NCBI GenBank assembly: GCA_964409685.1
Contig: CAYPEJ010000001.1
Span: 248,001-312,000, forward strand
Direction: 5' to 3'
Length of the DNA: 64,000 nt
Origin: Clostridium_AI sp964409685
GTDB lineage: Bacteria > Bacillota > Clostridia > Lachnospirales > Lachnospiraceae
Under the pieces are notes generated by a model, which did no database searches, was not told the origin of the DNA, and saw nothing but the letters and a program-made list of their open reading frames with translations. Shown here piece after piece: positions 36,604-44,877 of this stretch (its first letter is position 1; each line of letters begins with the position of its first letter). The translations under genes and the position numbers were made by a program.

Positions 36604-37908
36604 TTGGCAAAGTATACACAGCAAGATATTATTGATTTAGTAGAAGAGGAAGATGTAGAGTTTATCCGACTGCAGTTTGTAGACGTATTCGGAACGTTAA
36701 AAAATATGGCAGTTACCACAAGTCAGTTAGATAAAATATTAAATAATAAATGTATGTTTGATGCAGCGGCCATTGAAGGATTTAGTGAGCAATATGTAGG
36801 TAATTTATTTTTGGTACCAGATTTTGATACATTTGCAATCTTTCCTTGGAGACCACAACAAGGAAAAGTTGCACGTTTTATGTGTGATGTTCGAAAAGAA
36901 AATGGAGAACCATTTGAATCGGATTCCAGGCATATTTTAAAAGAAGTAATCCAGAAAGCAAGTGAAATGGGTTACACATTAGATGTTGGTTCGGAATGTG
37001 AATTTTTCCTATTTGATACCGATGAAAATGGAAATCCAACTACAAGAACCAGTGAAACAGGTGGTTACTTCGATATCGGTCCATTGGATAATGGTGAAAA
37101 TGCAAGACGTGAGATGGTTTTATTCTTAGAGGATATGGGATTTGAAGTAGAAAGTTCTTATCATTCTTTTGCGGCAGCACAGCACGAGATTGAATTTAAA
37201 AGCGATGATGCGTTACATTCTGCCGACAACATAGCTACGTTCAAAATGGTTGTTCGAACAACAGCAAGAAGGCACGGGATGCATGCCACATTTATGCCAA
37301 AACCAGTTTGTGGTGTAGCTGGTTCGGGGATGCATTTAACTTTTAAGTTATATGACGAAATGGGAAAAAATGTATTCACTGATCGGGAGAGAGAAAATAA
37401 AATCAGTGATATTGCATACTATTTCACAGCAGGTATTTTAGAACATATTGAAGGCATGACAATGATTAGCAATCCGATTATTAATTCCTATAAACGTCTT
37501 GTAAAAGGCTTTAATGCACCAGTTGAAGTGACATGGTCTGAAAGGTATCGAGATTCATTAATCCGTGTGGAATCCGCATCAGACGGAGGAACACAGATTG
37601 TGCTTAGAAGTCCAGATGCAGCGTCTAATCCATATCTTGTAATCGCCTCCTGTTTAGCAGCAGGTCTAAAAGGGGTAGAAAAAAAGATTATGCCTATGAA
37701 AAAAGAAGAGGATGGAGGCGTAGCAGAGAAAGTGCTACCATGTGATCTAGAACATGCCATCCTAGAGTTTGAGAAAGATACTTTTGTCCAACAAGTAATG
37801 GGCGAAAGAATATCCAAAACATTAACCGATGCGAAAAAGAAAGAGTGGGACGATTATTGTAAACAAGTGTCCGACTGGGAGATCCAACAATACTTATATC
37901 AAATCTAA
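36604..37908 (+). CDS. glnA: Glutamine synthetase type I
   Basis: 434 residues; makes glutamine from glutamate, ammonia and ATP. Motifs: FVDVFGTLKN, the metal/ATP region DVGSECEFFLF, GSGMHLTFKL (catalytic-loop His), NPIINSYKRLVKG and SASDGGTQIVLRSPDAASNPYL. TTG 36604 is taken as the start (LAKYTQQD matches the family N-terminus, with GGAAAGGG ten bases upstream); a TTG at 36580 is also in frame. There is no adenylylation Tyr motif. It is followed closely by an ANTAR protein, a typical clostridial pairing for nitrogen control. Confidence 0.95.
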   Translation: MAKYTQQDIIDLVEEEDVEFIRLQFVDVFGTLKNMAVTTSQLDKILNNKCMFDAAAIEGFSEQYVGNLFLVPDFDTFAIFPWRPQQGKVARFMCDVRKENGEPFESDSRHILKEVIQKASEMGYTLDVGSECEFFLFDTDENGNPTTRTSETGGYFDIGPLDNGENARREMVLFLEDMGFEVESSYHSFAAAQHEIEFKSDDALHSADNIATFKMVVRTTARRHGMHATFMPKPVCGVAGSGMHLTFKLYDEMGKNVFTDRERENKISDIAYYFTAGILEHIEGMTMISNPIINSYKRLVKGFNAPVEVTWSERYRDSLIRVESASDGGTQIVLRSPDAASNPYLVIASCLAAGLKGVEKKIMPMKKEEDGGVAEKVLPCDLEHAILEFEKDTFVQQVMGERISKTLTDAKKKEWDDYCKQVSDWEIQQYLYQI

Positions 37909-37948
37909 CATCTATCACCAAACGAAATAAAAATGGAGGTGATCGGAT

Positions 37949-38488
37949 GTGTTAAGTTTTATTGTAGTTTTTCCAAAGATTGAAGACGCAAAAAGCATTA
38001 AAAATGTTTTGGTACACAGTGGATATGAGGTACAGGCGGTTTGTACCACAGGTGCTCAAGCCGTCAGCCTTGCCAATGAACTAGATGAGGGGATTGTAAT
38101 CTGTGGGTATCGCTATTCAGATATGCAATATCTAGAACTATATAACTATTTACCAAGATCATTTCAGATGGTTTTACTTGCATCACCAGCTAGAATTTCG
38201 GAATGTATGAATCAAGAAATTGTGTGTTTGGGAATGCCACTCAAGACAAAAGATTTGGTTTTAACATTGGAGCAGATGACGTTCCAATACCGAAAGAAAA
38301 AGAAGAAGAAAGCAGGAAGGCAACGAACACAAGAAGAAAAAGAAACCATCCAGAAGGCGAAAGAGATATTAATGACTCGTAATAATATTTCGGAAGAAGA
38401 AGCACACCGATACATACAAAAAACAAGTATGGACAATGGAACGAGCATGGTAGAAACTGCCCAGATGCTCTTAGCAATGATGCAATAA
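37949..38488 (+). CDS. ANTAR-domain antitermination regulator
   Basis: 179 residues: a degenerate receiver-like N-terminal domain (about 1-110), a Lys-rich hinge (YRKKKKKK), then a C-terminal ANTAR three-helix bundle (AKEILMTRNNISEEEAHRYIQKTSM). ANTAR proteins bind paired hexaloop RNA hairpins and block terminators in nitrogen genes. The receiver lacks a clear phospho-Asp, so control may be by protein contact. The start is GTG 37949, nine bases after GGAGG; the ATG two bases earlier is followed by a stop. It is likely cotranscribed with glnA and could act on the glnA leader terminator. Confidence 0.88.
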   Translation: MLSFIVVFPKIEDAKSIKNVLVHSGYEVQAVCTTGAQAVSLANELDEGIVICGYRYSDMQYLELYNYLPRSFQMVLLASPARISECMNQEIVCLGMPLKTKDLVLTLEQMTFQYRKKKKKKAGRQRTQEEKETIQKAKEILMTRNNISEEEAHRYIQKTSMDNGTSMVETAQMLLAMMQ

Positions 38489-38592
38489 AATGGTTTAAAA
38501 TGGATTGTGATACTATTTATCGTTGAATAAAGGATTGCAATAGCGAAAAAAATAAATTAAAATAAATTTAATTACAAATTAGGAGGTACACA

Positions 38593-39807
38593 ATGTTTAC
38601 TATTAATGAAAATTATCTCAAATTGCCAGGAAGCTACCTTTTCTCTAATATAGCAAAAAAAGTTGCGGCATACAAAGCAGAGAACCCAGATAGATCAATT
38701 ATTAGTTTAGGAATTGGAGACGTAACACAACCATTAGCACCTGCTATCATAGAAGCTTTACACAAAGCAGTAGATGAGATGGGCGATGCATCTACATTCC
38801 ATGGTTATGCACCAGATTTAGGATATGAATTTTTAAGAAATGCCATCGCAGAAAATGATTACAAAGCAATAGGGTGTGACATCTCCGCTGATGAAATCTT
38901 CGTAAGTGATGGAGCGAAATGTGATTCTGGTAATATCCAAGAATTATTTTCTGCCGATGCCAAGATCGCTGTTTGTGACCCAGTATATCCTGTTTATGTA
39001 GATACAAATGTTATGGCAGGAAGAACAGGAACATATGATGCCAACACAGGTATTTGGAGTGACGTTATCTACATGCCATGTCTAAAAGATAACAACTTTG
39101 CGCCAGAACTTCCAACAAAGACACCAGATGTAATCTATTTATGTTTCCCAAATAACCCAACAGGTTCAACAATTACAAAATCACAATTACAAGAATGGGT
39201 TGACTATGCAAATAAAGTAGGTGCAATCATTATTTATGATGCAGCATATGAAGCATACATTTCTGAATCTGATGTACCTCATTCGATCTATGAATGTGAA
39301 GGTGCTAAAACATGTGCAATCGAGCTAAGAAGTTTTTCTAAAAATGCAGGTTTTACAGGTGTTCGTCTTGGATTTACAGTGATTCCAAAAGAGCTAGTAA
39401 GAGGTGGAACTACACTTCATTCCTTATGGGCAAGACGCCACGGTACAAAATACAATGGTGCTCCATACATTATTCAACGCGCAGGTGAAGCAGTTTACTC
39501 TGATGCAGGAAAAGCACAATTAAAAGAACAAGTTGGTTATTATATGAATAACGCAAAGATTATTTCTCAGGGCTTACAAGAAGCAGGTTACTCAGTTTCT
39601 GGTGGTGTAAATGCGCCATATATCTGGTTAGAAACACCTAAGGGTATGAGTTCATGGGAATTCTTTGACTACTTGTTGAATAACGCAAACGTAGTAGGAA
39701 CACCAGGTTCAGGATTCGGTCCTAGTGGGGAAGGTTATTTCAGACTTACAGCGTTCGGAAGTTATGAGAATACGTTAGAAGCGTTGAAGAGGATTAAAAG
39801 TTTATAA
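38593..39807 (+). CDS. dapL: LL-diaminopimelate aminotransferase
   Basis: 404 residues, PLP-dependent fold type I. It converts tetrahydrodipicolinate to LL-diaminopimelate in one step, feeding lysine and peptidoglycan. Diagnostic N-terminus NENYLKLPGSYLFSNIAKKV; SLGIGDVTQPL; PNNPTGSTIT; Lys of SFSKNAGFTGVRLGFT binds PLP. Length matches DapL. AGGAGG stands before the start, and the gene is monocistronic with its own terminator. Confidence 0.96.
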   Translation: MFTINENYLKLPGSYLFSNIAKKVAAYKAENPDRSIISLGIGDVTQPLAPAIIEALHKAVDEMGDASTFHGYAPDLGYEFLRNAIAENDYKAIGCDISADEIFVSDGAKCDSGNIQELFSADAKIAVCDPVYPVYVDTNVMAGRTGTYDANTGIWSDVIYMPCLKDNNFAPELPTKTPDVIYLCFPNNPTGSTITKSQLQEWVDYANKVGAIIIYDAAYEAYISESDVPHSIYECEGAKTCAIELRSFSKNAGFTGVRLGFTVIPKELVRGGTTLHSLWARRHGTKYNGAPYIIQRAGEAVYSDAGKAQLKEQVGYYMNNAKIISQGLQEAGYSVSGGVNAPYIWLETPKGMSSWEFFDYLLNNANVVGTPGSGFGPSGEGYFRLTAFGSYENTLEALKRIKSL

Positions 39808-39849
39808 TCAATGTGATTTGAAATAAATATTGATGATGATATTTTTGGG

Positions 39850-39890
39850 AAGATGGCTTTGAAGAAATATTTCAAGGTCATCTTTTTATT
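39850..39890 (+). terminator. Terminator after dapL
   Basis: A 14-bp stem (39850-39863 with 39871-39884) with a T-rich tail. Confidence 0.85.
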
Positions 39891-40018
39891 TTATAATGAG
39901 TGAAAATAGAAGAGATGGATTATTGAAGATTGCTAAATAAATAGCAATTATTGATATTGTCTAATAATTACCAATGATTTATAATGATTCTAAACATGTC
40001 AGTAGAAGAGGTGAGCAT

Positions 40019-40243
40019 ATGGAGTTGTATCATGCAAGTGGACAAATTGTTGAATATCCAGAGATAAGAAAGAGTAAGTATACCAAGGATTTTTCATGGG
40101 GATTTTACTGTACGAATAATTATGAACAAGCTAAAAAATGGGCAAAGAAAGGGAGAGAATATCCAACTCACCAAATCAGTTTTCATACATTGAAAGCCAT
40201 AGACTGCCTAACATTTGAAAGGAGCGAAAGAATCTATGACTGA
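40019..40243 (+). CDS. DUF3990-like protein, shortened
   Basis: 74 residues. The opening (ELYHASGQIVEYPEIRKSKYTKDFSWGFYCTNNYEQA) matches the start of DUF3990 proteins, an ADP-ribosyltransferase-like family of suspected toxins normally ~150 residues long. Here the protein ends after the conserved WAKK stretch, so the C-terminal half of the fold is missing; it is either a remnant or a short variant. The start is ATG 40019, preceded by AGAGGTG. It overlaps the next gene by 8 bases. Confidence 0.6.
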   Translation: MELYHASGQIVEYPEIRKSKYTKDFSWGFYCTNNYEQAKKWAKKGREYPTHQISFHTLKAIDCLTFERSERIYD

Positions 40244-40682
40244 GAAAGAAAAAGATGACTTATTCTATGTATGTTCATTAATAGAATTTTTAGCAAGAGT
40301 AACCAAGAATCATCGTTCTACAATTGTACAAGTGCTTGGAAAGAAGGAACTCATTCGCCAATTAGATTTAGCAGAAGTAAACCACTGCTTATCATTTGAA
40401 GAAGTATCCGATGAATTAATTGAATATTTTAATATCCAAGATGGTGATTTTGATACCGTTTCTGCGTGCAAATATAAAGTTCCCAGTTATCTAGCAATCG
40501 GAAAAGCATATCAAAGACTAGTATTATCTGTACGAAAAGAAGGTTCTGAACTAGTAGATACGCTTTATGATGTATTCAATTCCTTCATTAGTGATGAAAT
40601 ATCAGATTTTAATTCATGCGTATATTACAGTAATCCAGACTATTTAAAATGGTCTTACCTAGAAGGAATGTTATTAGATTAA
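40236..40682 (+). CDS. Unknown protein paired with the DUF3990-like gene
   Basis: 148 residues, largely helical and acidic (DLFYVCSLIEFLARVTKNHRSTIVQVLGKKELIRQLDLAEV). I recall similar proteins next to DUF3990 genes in Lachnospiraceae, suggesting a toxin-antitoxin-like pair, but no function is established. The start is ATG 40236, with AAAGGAG about 12 bases upstream, overlapping the previous stop. An in-frame start at 40215 is less likely. Confidence 0.6.
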   Translation: MTEKEKDDLFYVCSLIEFLARVTKNHRSTIVQVLGKKELIRQLDLAEVNHCLSFEEVSDELIEYFNIQDGDFDTVSACKYKVPSYLAIGKAYQRLVLSVRKEGSELVDTLYDVFNSFISDEISDFNSCVYYSNPDYLKWSYLEGMLLD

Positions 40683-40831
40683 TAACGCAAATCGAAAAGT
40701 TTCACAATGAGGCTTTTTTATTTCTTTGTATCCGCTCCTTTGAAATATGCCAAACTTACCATTTTCATTTTCAAACAACTATGCTATAATCAAACAAGCG
40801 ACATATCGAAAAAGTGTTAGGAGAGGTGTTT

Positions 40832-41659
40832 ATGATTAATTCCGTTCAGTTGCAAGGACTTACTTACATGCAAAGTATTCCAAAGCAAAAGACTACAAGT
40901 GAAGTAGAGGGAGAAGATTTCGACTCCGTTTTAGAAGAGAAAATAAATGCTGCAGACAACACAGAAGAGACAAGTTCTGTTTCCTATACAAATCCAGACG
41001 ATTTAGTCTGTGTAGATTCGCCAAGTTCTTTAGAATCCTATTTCCAAGAAGCATCCGACAAGTACGGCGTACCAGTTGCCTTAATCAAAGCGGTGGCAAA
41101 AGCAGAATCCAATTTTAATGCAAATGCCGTATCCAGCGCAGGTGCACAAGGAATTATGCAACTAATGCCAGCAACCGCACAGGGGTTAGGTGTCAGTGAT
41201 TCTTTTAATGCAAGAGAAAATATTATGGGTGGAACCAAGTATTTATCCCAGATGCTTACCAAATATAATGGAAGTGTGAAATTAGCCTTAGCCGCTTACA
41301 ACGCAGGCTCAGGAAATGTGGACAAGTATGGCGGAGTACCTCCATTTACAGAAACGCAGAACTATGTCAAAAAAATCTTTGGGTACTTAGGAATCGATTC
41401 AACAAAATCTACAGAAAGTGCTGAGGCATCAACGAAAACAGAAGATACAACAGCATTTACATCAACAATCAATCAGACAACAGGATTATCTTCCGAAGAC
41501 ATCGACAAAATTGCAGACGCAGTGTTGGAGAAGTTAACTGGAACGAGCACAAGTGGGACAACAGCTGCCGAGCTTTTTTCTCAACTTTATGGCTCATCAA
41601 GCAACAGTAACGTATTAAATAATTATTCAAGTTTATTCAGTAGCTTGATAAATTCGTAA
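40832..41659 (+). CDS. Lytic transglycosylase (SLT domain)
   Basis: 275 residues. A Ser/Thr/Glu-rich N-terminal 70 residues without a clear signal peptide, then an SLT (goose-lysozyme-like) domain: VALIKAVAKAESNFNANAVSSAGAQGIMQLMP with the catalytic Glu in AESNF, and ALAAYNAGSGNV. The tail is Ser/Thr-rich. It would cleave peptidoglycan glycan strands; export may be by a flagellar-type or non-classical route, but none is shown. The start is ATG 40832, after AGGAGAGG. Confidence 0.85.
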   Translation: MINSVQLQGLTYMQSIPKQKTTSEVEGEDFDSVLEEKINAADNTEETSSVSYTNPDDLVCVDSPSSLESYFQEASDKYGVPVALIKAVAKAESNFNANAVSSAGAQGIMQLMPATAQGLGVSDSFNARENIMGGTKYLSQMLTKYNGSVKLALAAYNAGSGNVDKYGGVPPFTETQNYVKKIFGYLGIDSTKSTESAEASTKTEDTTAFTSTINQTTGLSSEDIDKIADAVLEKLTGTSTSGTTAAELFSQLYGSSSNSNVLNNYSSLFSSLINS

Positions 41660-41675
41660 TAATGTTATAAGCCAA

Positions 41676-41730
41676 CAAAATGAAAAAGGCATTGTACTTT
41701 GCTAAGCCAGGTACAATGCTTTTCATTTTG
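41676..41730. terminator. Bidirectional terminator, long stem
   Basis: CAAAATGAAAA..GGCATTGTAC (41676-41697) pairs with GTACAATGC..TTTTCATTTTG (41711-41730), serving the transglycosylase and the convergent small genes. Confidence 0.85.
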
Positions 41731-41778
41731 TTAAAATAGAATGCTTAAAATGCCAATGTAACCAAAATCAATCCTAGT

Positions 41779-42048
41779 CTAAAAATGCATCATTTTCTTC
41801 ATTGCATCAAAACGAGCACGTTCCATAGGTGTCAATTTCGCTGTCAAAAGACTCAACATCACAGATCTTTCCTCGTCGGTAAATACAATTCCCTGTGCTC
41901 GCATTTGTTGTTGGGCATTCATTAGAAGAGGAAGTGTCTCAGCAGCAGATTTCCCGTCTGTTTCTTTCATAAGGTTTATGAGAAATTTTCTTTTCTTAAC
42001 GCTCATTTTCTTTAATTTCGGATCATTTAACCAATCTGTATCAGCCAT
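41779..42048 (-). CDS. Small helical protein of unknown function
   Basis: 89 residues, basic, predicted all-helical; it ends in Met/Lys-rich AMKKMM. Its C-terminal half (LTAKLTPMERARFDAM) echoes the TQLTPEQKSTFDAI stretch of the gene just upstream, suggesting they are paralogous in part. It lies 14 bases after that gene and is clearly cotranscribed. The function is unknown; comparable pairs occur in other Lachnospiraceae. Confidence 0.7.
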   Translation of the reverse strand: MADTDWLNDPKLKKMSVKKRKFLINLMKETDGKSAAETLPLLMNAQQQMRAQGIVFTDEERSVMLSLLTAKLTPMERARFDAMKKMMHF

Positions 42049-42062
42049 TTAAAATACCTCCT

Positions 42063-42668
42063 TTATGTACGAGATCTTTGTTCCCTCTGTTTTTGTGGTT
42101 GTTGCTGTTGTTGTGGGCTATTGCTAGCAGCATTCATTAGATTTGAAATGTTCCCTAGGTTCCCTAGATTTCCTAGGTTTCCAAGGTTTCCCAAATTACC
42201 AAAGCCGCCATTTGAAAGTAACATATTGATGGCATCAAATGTTGATTTCTGTTCTGGAGTAAGTTGGGTCATTAAGAAATCAATAATAGAATTATTTGGA
42301 CCCATAGGAGTTCCGCCGCCATTTACACTAGCTGCCTGCAACTCAGATTGTAAATTGTTACGCCTAAATGTTAGGTAAGATTCATATAAATTTCTTGTCT
42401 TATAGAAATTAAGAAGGGTATTTAACATTTCTTTTTCAGGTCCAATGCAAACACTTTGCATACTCACCAAAAGTCCTTCCATATCCAATGTATCATTTCC
42501 AAGGTCACAAGCTTCTAAGTCAGGTGTTTCACCAATTGATTGAAATGTTTCAGCAAGTTCTCCTGTTTTAATTGCCACTTCCATACCATTTCTAGTTCTA
42601 GAATTTACATACGGAAGAGCAGCGCGGATAATATCCAAAATATAATCTGTTCGATTCATATTTGCCAT
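42063..42668 (-). CDS. Unknown protein with GNL tandem repeat and Gln-rich tail
   Basis: 201 residues. The N-terminal ~150 residues are helical (ILDIIRAALPYVNSRTRNGMEV); a tandem GNLGNL run (five GNL units, about 154-171) precedes a Gln-rich basic tail. No membrane segment or known domain. The repeat is visible in the DNA as near-identical 9-base units. It is the first gene of a two-gene unit with its own ribosome site. Confidence 0.72.
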   Translation of the reverse strand: MANMNRTDYILDIIRAALPYVNSRTRNGMEVAIKTGELAETFQSIGETPDLEACDLGNDTLDMEGLLVSMQSVCIGPEKEMLNTLLNFYKTRNLYESYLTFRRNNLQSELQAASVNGGGTPMGPNNSIIDFLMTQLTPEQKSTFDAINMLLSNGGFGNLGNLGNLGNLGNLGNISNLMNAASNSPQQQQQPQKQREQRSRT

Positions 42669-42863
42669 AATTTAACCTCACATTTTGTTTACTATAATAT
42701 ATTAAAGAGGGACTTAAATCAGTACAAGATTGTTTGAAAAATGATAGGAAAGCGGAAGATGTATAAAAAATGAACAGAAGAGACAACGTAGGCAATCTAA
42801 CATTTACTAAAATGAACAAATATGTTAAACTATTACATAGAACACATGCTTGGAGGTATGAAA

Positions 42864-43868
42864 ATGATAAATGGGAAAAAGATACTTTACAGTGGAATGC
42901 AAGCAACAGGTAATTTAACATTAGGAAATTACCTTGGTGCATTAAAAAACTGGGTAACATTAAATGAGGAGTATGAATGTTTTTATGGGGTAATGGATTT
43001 ACACTCTTTAACAGTTCGTCAAAACCCAACTGAATTTCGTCAAAGAGCAAGAGCTTTATATACATTATATGTAGCAGCAGGCTTAGATCCAGAAAAGAAC
43101 TGTATCTATTATCAATCACATGTTAGTGGACATGCAGAATTAGCTTGGTTATTAAACTGCTTCACATACATGGGCGAATTGAACCGTATGACACAGTTTA
43201 AAGATAAATCATCCAAACACGCAGACAACATCAACGCTGGTCTATTCACATATCCAGTGCTAATGGCAGCCGATATTTTACTATATCAAGCCGACGTAGT
43301 ACCAGTAGGTGTAGACCAAAAACAACATCTTGAAATCACAAGAGACATCGCAGAAAGATTCAACGCAATCTACGGTGATGTATTTACAGTACCAGAACCA
43401 TACATTGGAAAAAAAGGTGCCAAAGTAATGAGCTTACAAGAGCCATCCAAGAAAATGTCCAAATCCGATGAAAATCCGAATGCAAGCATCTACTTAATGG
43501 ATGACCCTGACACAATCATTCGTAAGTTTAAACGTGCAGTAACAGATTCCGACGCTTGTGTAAGATACAGCGAAGATAAGCCAGGTATCAGCAACTTAAT
43601 GGAAATCTACAGTGCCACAACAGGTAAGACTTACGATGAAATTGAAAAAGAATTTGATGGTAAAGGATATGGAGACTTCAAACTTGCAGTTGGAGAATCT
43701 GTAGTAGATGTCCTAAAACCATTACAAGATAGATTTGCAGAGCTAACAAAGGACAAGGCTTATATCGAAAGCATGATTAAGACTAACGATGAAAAAGCAG
43801 CTTACTTTGCAAATAAAACATTAAGAAAAGTTCAGAAGAAACTTGGATTAACTGAACGAATCCGATAA
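42864..43868 (+). CDS. trpS: Tryptophanyl-tRNA synthetase
   Basis: 334 residues, class I synthetase charging tRNA-Trp. HIGH-like motif TGNLTLGNYLGA, KMSKS in SKKMSKSDENPN, and the Trp-pocket sequence VGVDQKQHLEITRDIA. The start is ATG 42864, seven bases after GGAGG; ATG 42858 is too close. No T-box leader is visible in the short upstream region. Highly biased codons. A 110-base structured palindrome follows its stop. Confidence 0.96.
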   Translation: MINGKKILYSGMQATGNLTLGNYLGALKNWVTLNEEYECFYGVMDLHSLTVRQNPTEFRQRARALYTLYVAAGLDPEKNCIYYQSHVSGHAELAWLLNCFTYMGELNRMTQFKDKSSKHADNINAGLFTYPVLMAADILLYQADVVPVGVDQKQHLEITRDIAERFNAIYGDVFTVPEPYIGKKGAKVMSLQEPSKKMSKSDENPNASIYLMDDPDTIIRKFKRAVTDSDACVRYSEDKPGISNLMEIYSATTGKTYDEIEKEFDGKGYGDFKLAVGESVVDVLKPLQDRFAELTKDKAYIESMIKTNDEKAAYFANKTLRKVQKKLGLTERIR

Positions 43869-43873
43869 ATGGT

Positions 43874-43990
43874 GAACCCCCTAGGTCTTATTTACTCGCT
43901 TAGGAAATTTCCCCCAGAGTTATCACTTGTTGTAGGTGATGTAGGGAAATTTAGATGCGCGGTAAATAGGACCTAGGGGGTTCTTTGGTT
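43874..43990 (+). repeat. 110-base nested palindrome after trpS, probable terminator or small mobile element
   Basis: The outer arm 43874-43895 pairs over 22 positions with 43962-43983 (outer motif GAACCCCCTAGGTC, one G-T). A second stem is AAATTTCCC (43905-43913) / GGGAAATTT (43944-43952), and a third is ATCAC/GTGAT (43922-43926, 43936-43940). A T-rich run follows, so it can end trpS, but it is far larger than the other terminators here. Confidence 0.7.
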
Positions 43991-44102
43991 TTGCGTGGGG
44001 ACGGAGGGTTTGTTTAGAAGAGTGAGTGGATGGCAGATAGGACGGGTTAAAGACCAAATAGGAACATATTTTAGAAAAAGTGAAAGTAAAGATAAAATGG
44101 TA

Positions 44103-44132
44103 TTTACATGGAAGAAAAATGGAGCGTATAAT
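44103..44132 (+). promoter_or_regulatory. Sense promoter, unit 1 (same in units 2-4)
   Basis: TTTACA (44103-44108), an 18-bp spacer and a perfect TATAAT (44127-44132). Counterparts lie at 44550-44579, 44995-45024 and 45442-45471. Confidence 0.8.
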
Positions 44133-44148
44133 AGCAAGCAAGGTGCTA

Positions 44149-44250
44149 CCTAAACGGTAGGCGGTTAGTCCCTCGAAGGAGGGAAAGTGTAACCCTCCAA
44201 GATACATAAAATCCTAAGAGAAATCGAAGGAAATACAAAAGAAGGAGGGG
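44149..44250 (+). promoter_or_regulatory. Regulatory leader of the toxin mRNA, unit 1
   Basis: The leader contains CTACC/GGTAG (hairpin), then CGGTTAGTC (44162-44170) complementary to GACTAACCG at 44404-44412 in the 3' region. GGAGGG (44178-44183) and CCCTCC (44193-44198) follow, and then the ribosome site GGAGGGG (44244-44250). CCCTCC can pair with either GGAGGG or the ribosome site, a two-state switch for translation. It is repeated in all four units. Confidence 0.7.
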
Positions 44251-44256
44251 ATGCCA

Positions 44257-44358
44257 ATGGAATGCTTAACGATGGAAGGTCTAATAGCTGTAATAGGTTT
44301 ATGTATGACTGCATTCGGTCTAGGATATACATTAGGCGAAAAGAACACAAAAAAATAA
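44257..44358 (+). CDS. 33-residue membrane peptide, putative type I toxin, unit 1
   Basis: Opens MECLTMEGL, has one Gly-rich hydrophobic helix (residues ~9-26) and a charged end GEKNTKK. Size and shape match Fst-like and holin-like type I toxins, which insert in the membrane. ATG 44257 is chosen over the in-frame ATG 44251, since the ribosome site GGAGGGG ends at 44250. The last codons and stop are overlapped by the antisense RNA. Toxicity is inferred from the locus layout, not from sequence identity to a proven toxin. Confidence 0.8.
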   Translation: MECLTMEGLIAVIGLCMTAFGLGYTLGEKNTKK

Positions 44359-44432
44359 CCGCCCCCAGTCTGCAAACTGAGCGGTTATTTTATTAACCGA
44401 GTAGACTAACCGTCTATCGGTAGGCCTCTTTT
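44349..44432 (-). ncRNA. Antisense RNA, unit 1 (putative antitoxin)
   Basis: Minus-strand promoter TTGACA (44467-44462), 17-bp spacer, TATCAT (44444-44439). The transcript from about 44432 ends at hairpin AACCGC/GCGGTT (44386-44357) followed by T7 (44355-44349). Its 5' part includes GCCTACCG, complementary to CGGTAGGC at 44155-44162 in the toxin leader, and its 3' part is fully antisense to the end of the toxin gene. Confidence 0.78.
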
Positions 44433-44703
44433 AATTTAATGATAACACTATTAAACAATTCTGTCAAACAAAGTGAATGGCAGACAGGACGAGTAAAAGA
44501 CCAAATAGGGACAGATTGTAGAAAAAGTGAAAGTAAAGATAAAATGGTATTTACATAGAAGAAAAATGGAGCGTATAATAGCAAGCAAGGTGCTACCTAA
44601 ACGGTAGGCGGTTAGTCCCTCGAAGGAGGGAAAGTGTAACCCTCCAAGATACATAAAATCCTAAGAGAAATCGAAGGAAATACAAAAGAAGGAGGGGATG
44701 CCA

Positions 44704-44805
44704 ATGGAATGCTTAACGATGGAAGGTCTAATAGCTGTAATAGGTTTATGTATGACTGCATTCGGTCTAGGATATACATTAGGCGAAAAGAACACAAAAA
44801 AATAA
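44704..44805 (+). CDS. 33-residue membrane peptide, putative type I toxin, unit 2
   Basis: Identical peptide to unit 1. The leader is the same, and the 5'-3' complementarity is longest here: CGGTTAGTCCC (44609-44619) with GGGACTAACCG (44847-44857), 11 bp. The sense-strand T run after the 3' hairpin is lost in this copy (ATTAAG), so the sense RNA probably reads to the later CTCTTTT. Confidence 0.8.
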   Translation: MECLTMEGLIAVIGLCMTAFGLGYTLGEKNTKK

Positions 44806-44877
44806 CCGCCCCAGTCCCACACTGAACGGTTATTAAGAAAAGCTAAGGGACTAACCGTCTATCGGTAGGCCTCTTTT
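44796..44877 (-). ncRNA. Antisense RNA, unit 2
   Basis: Promoter TTGACA (44912-44907), 17 bp, TATCAT (44889-44884); hairpin AACCG/CGGTT (44831-44804) and T7 (44802-44796). Confidence 0.75.

Noticed and set aside
42669..42863. T-box leader for trpS
   Set aside because: The gap is short, and neither the T-box consensus nor a specifier arrangement is visible.
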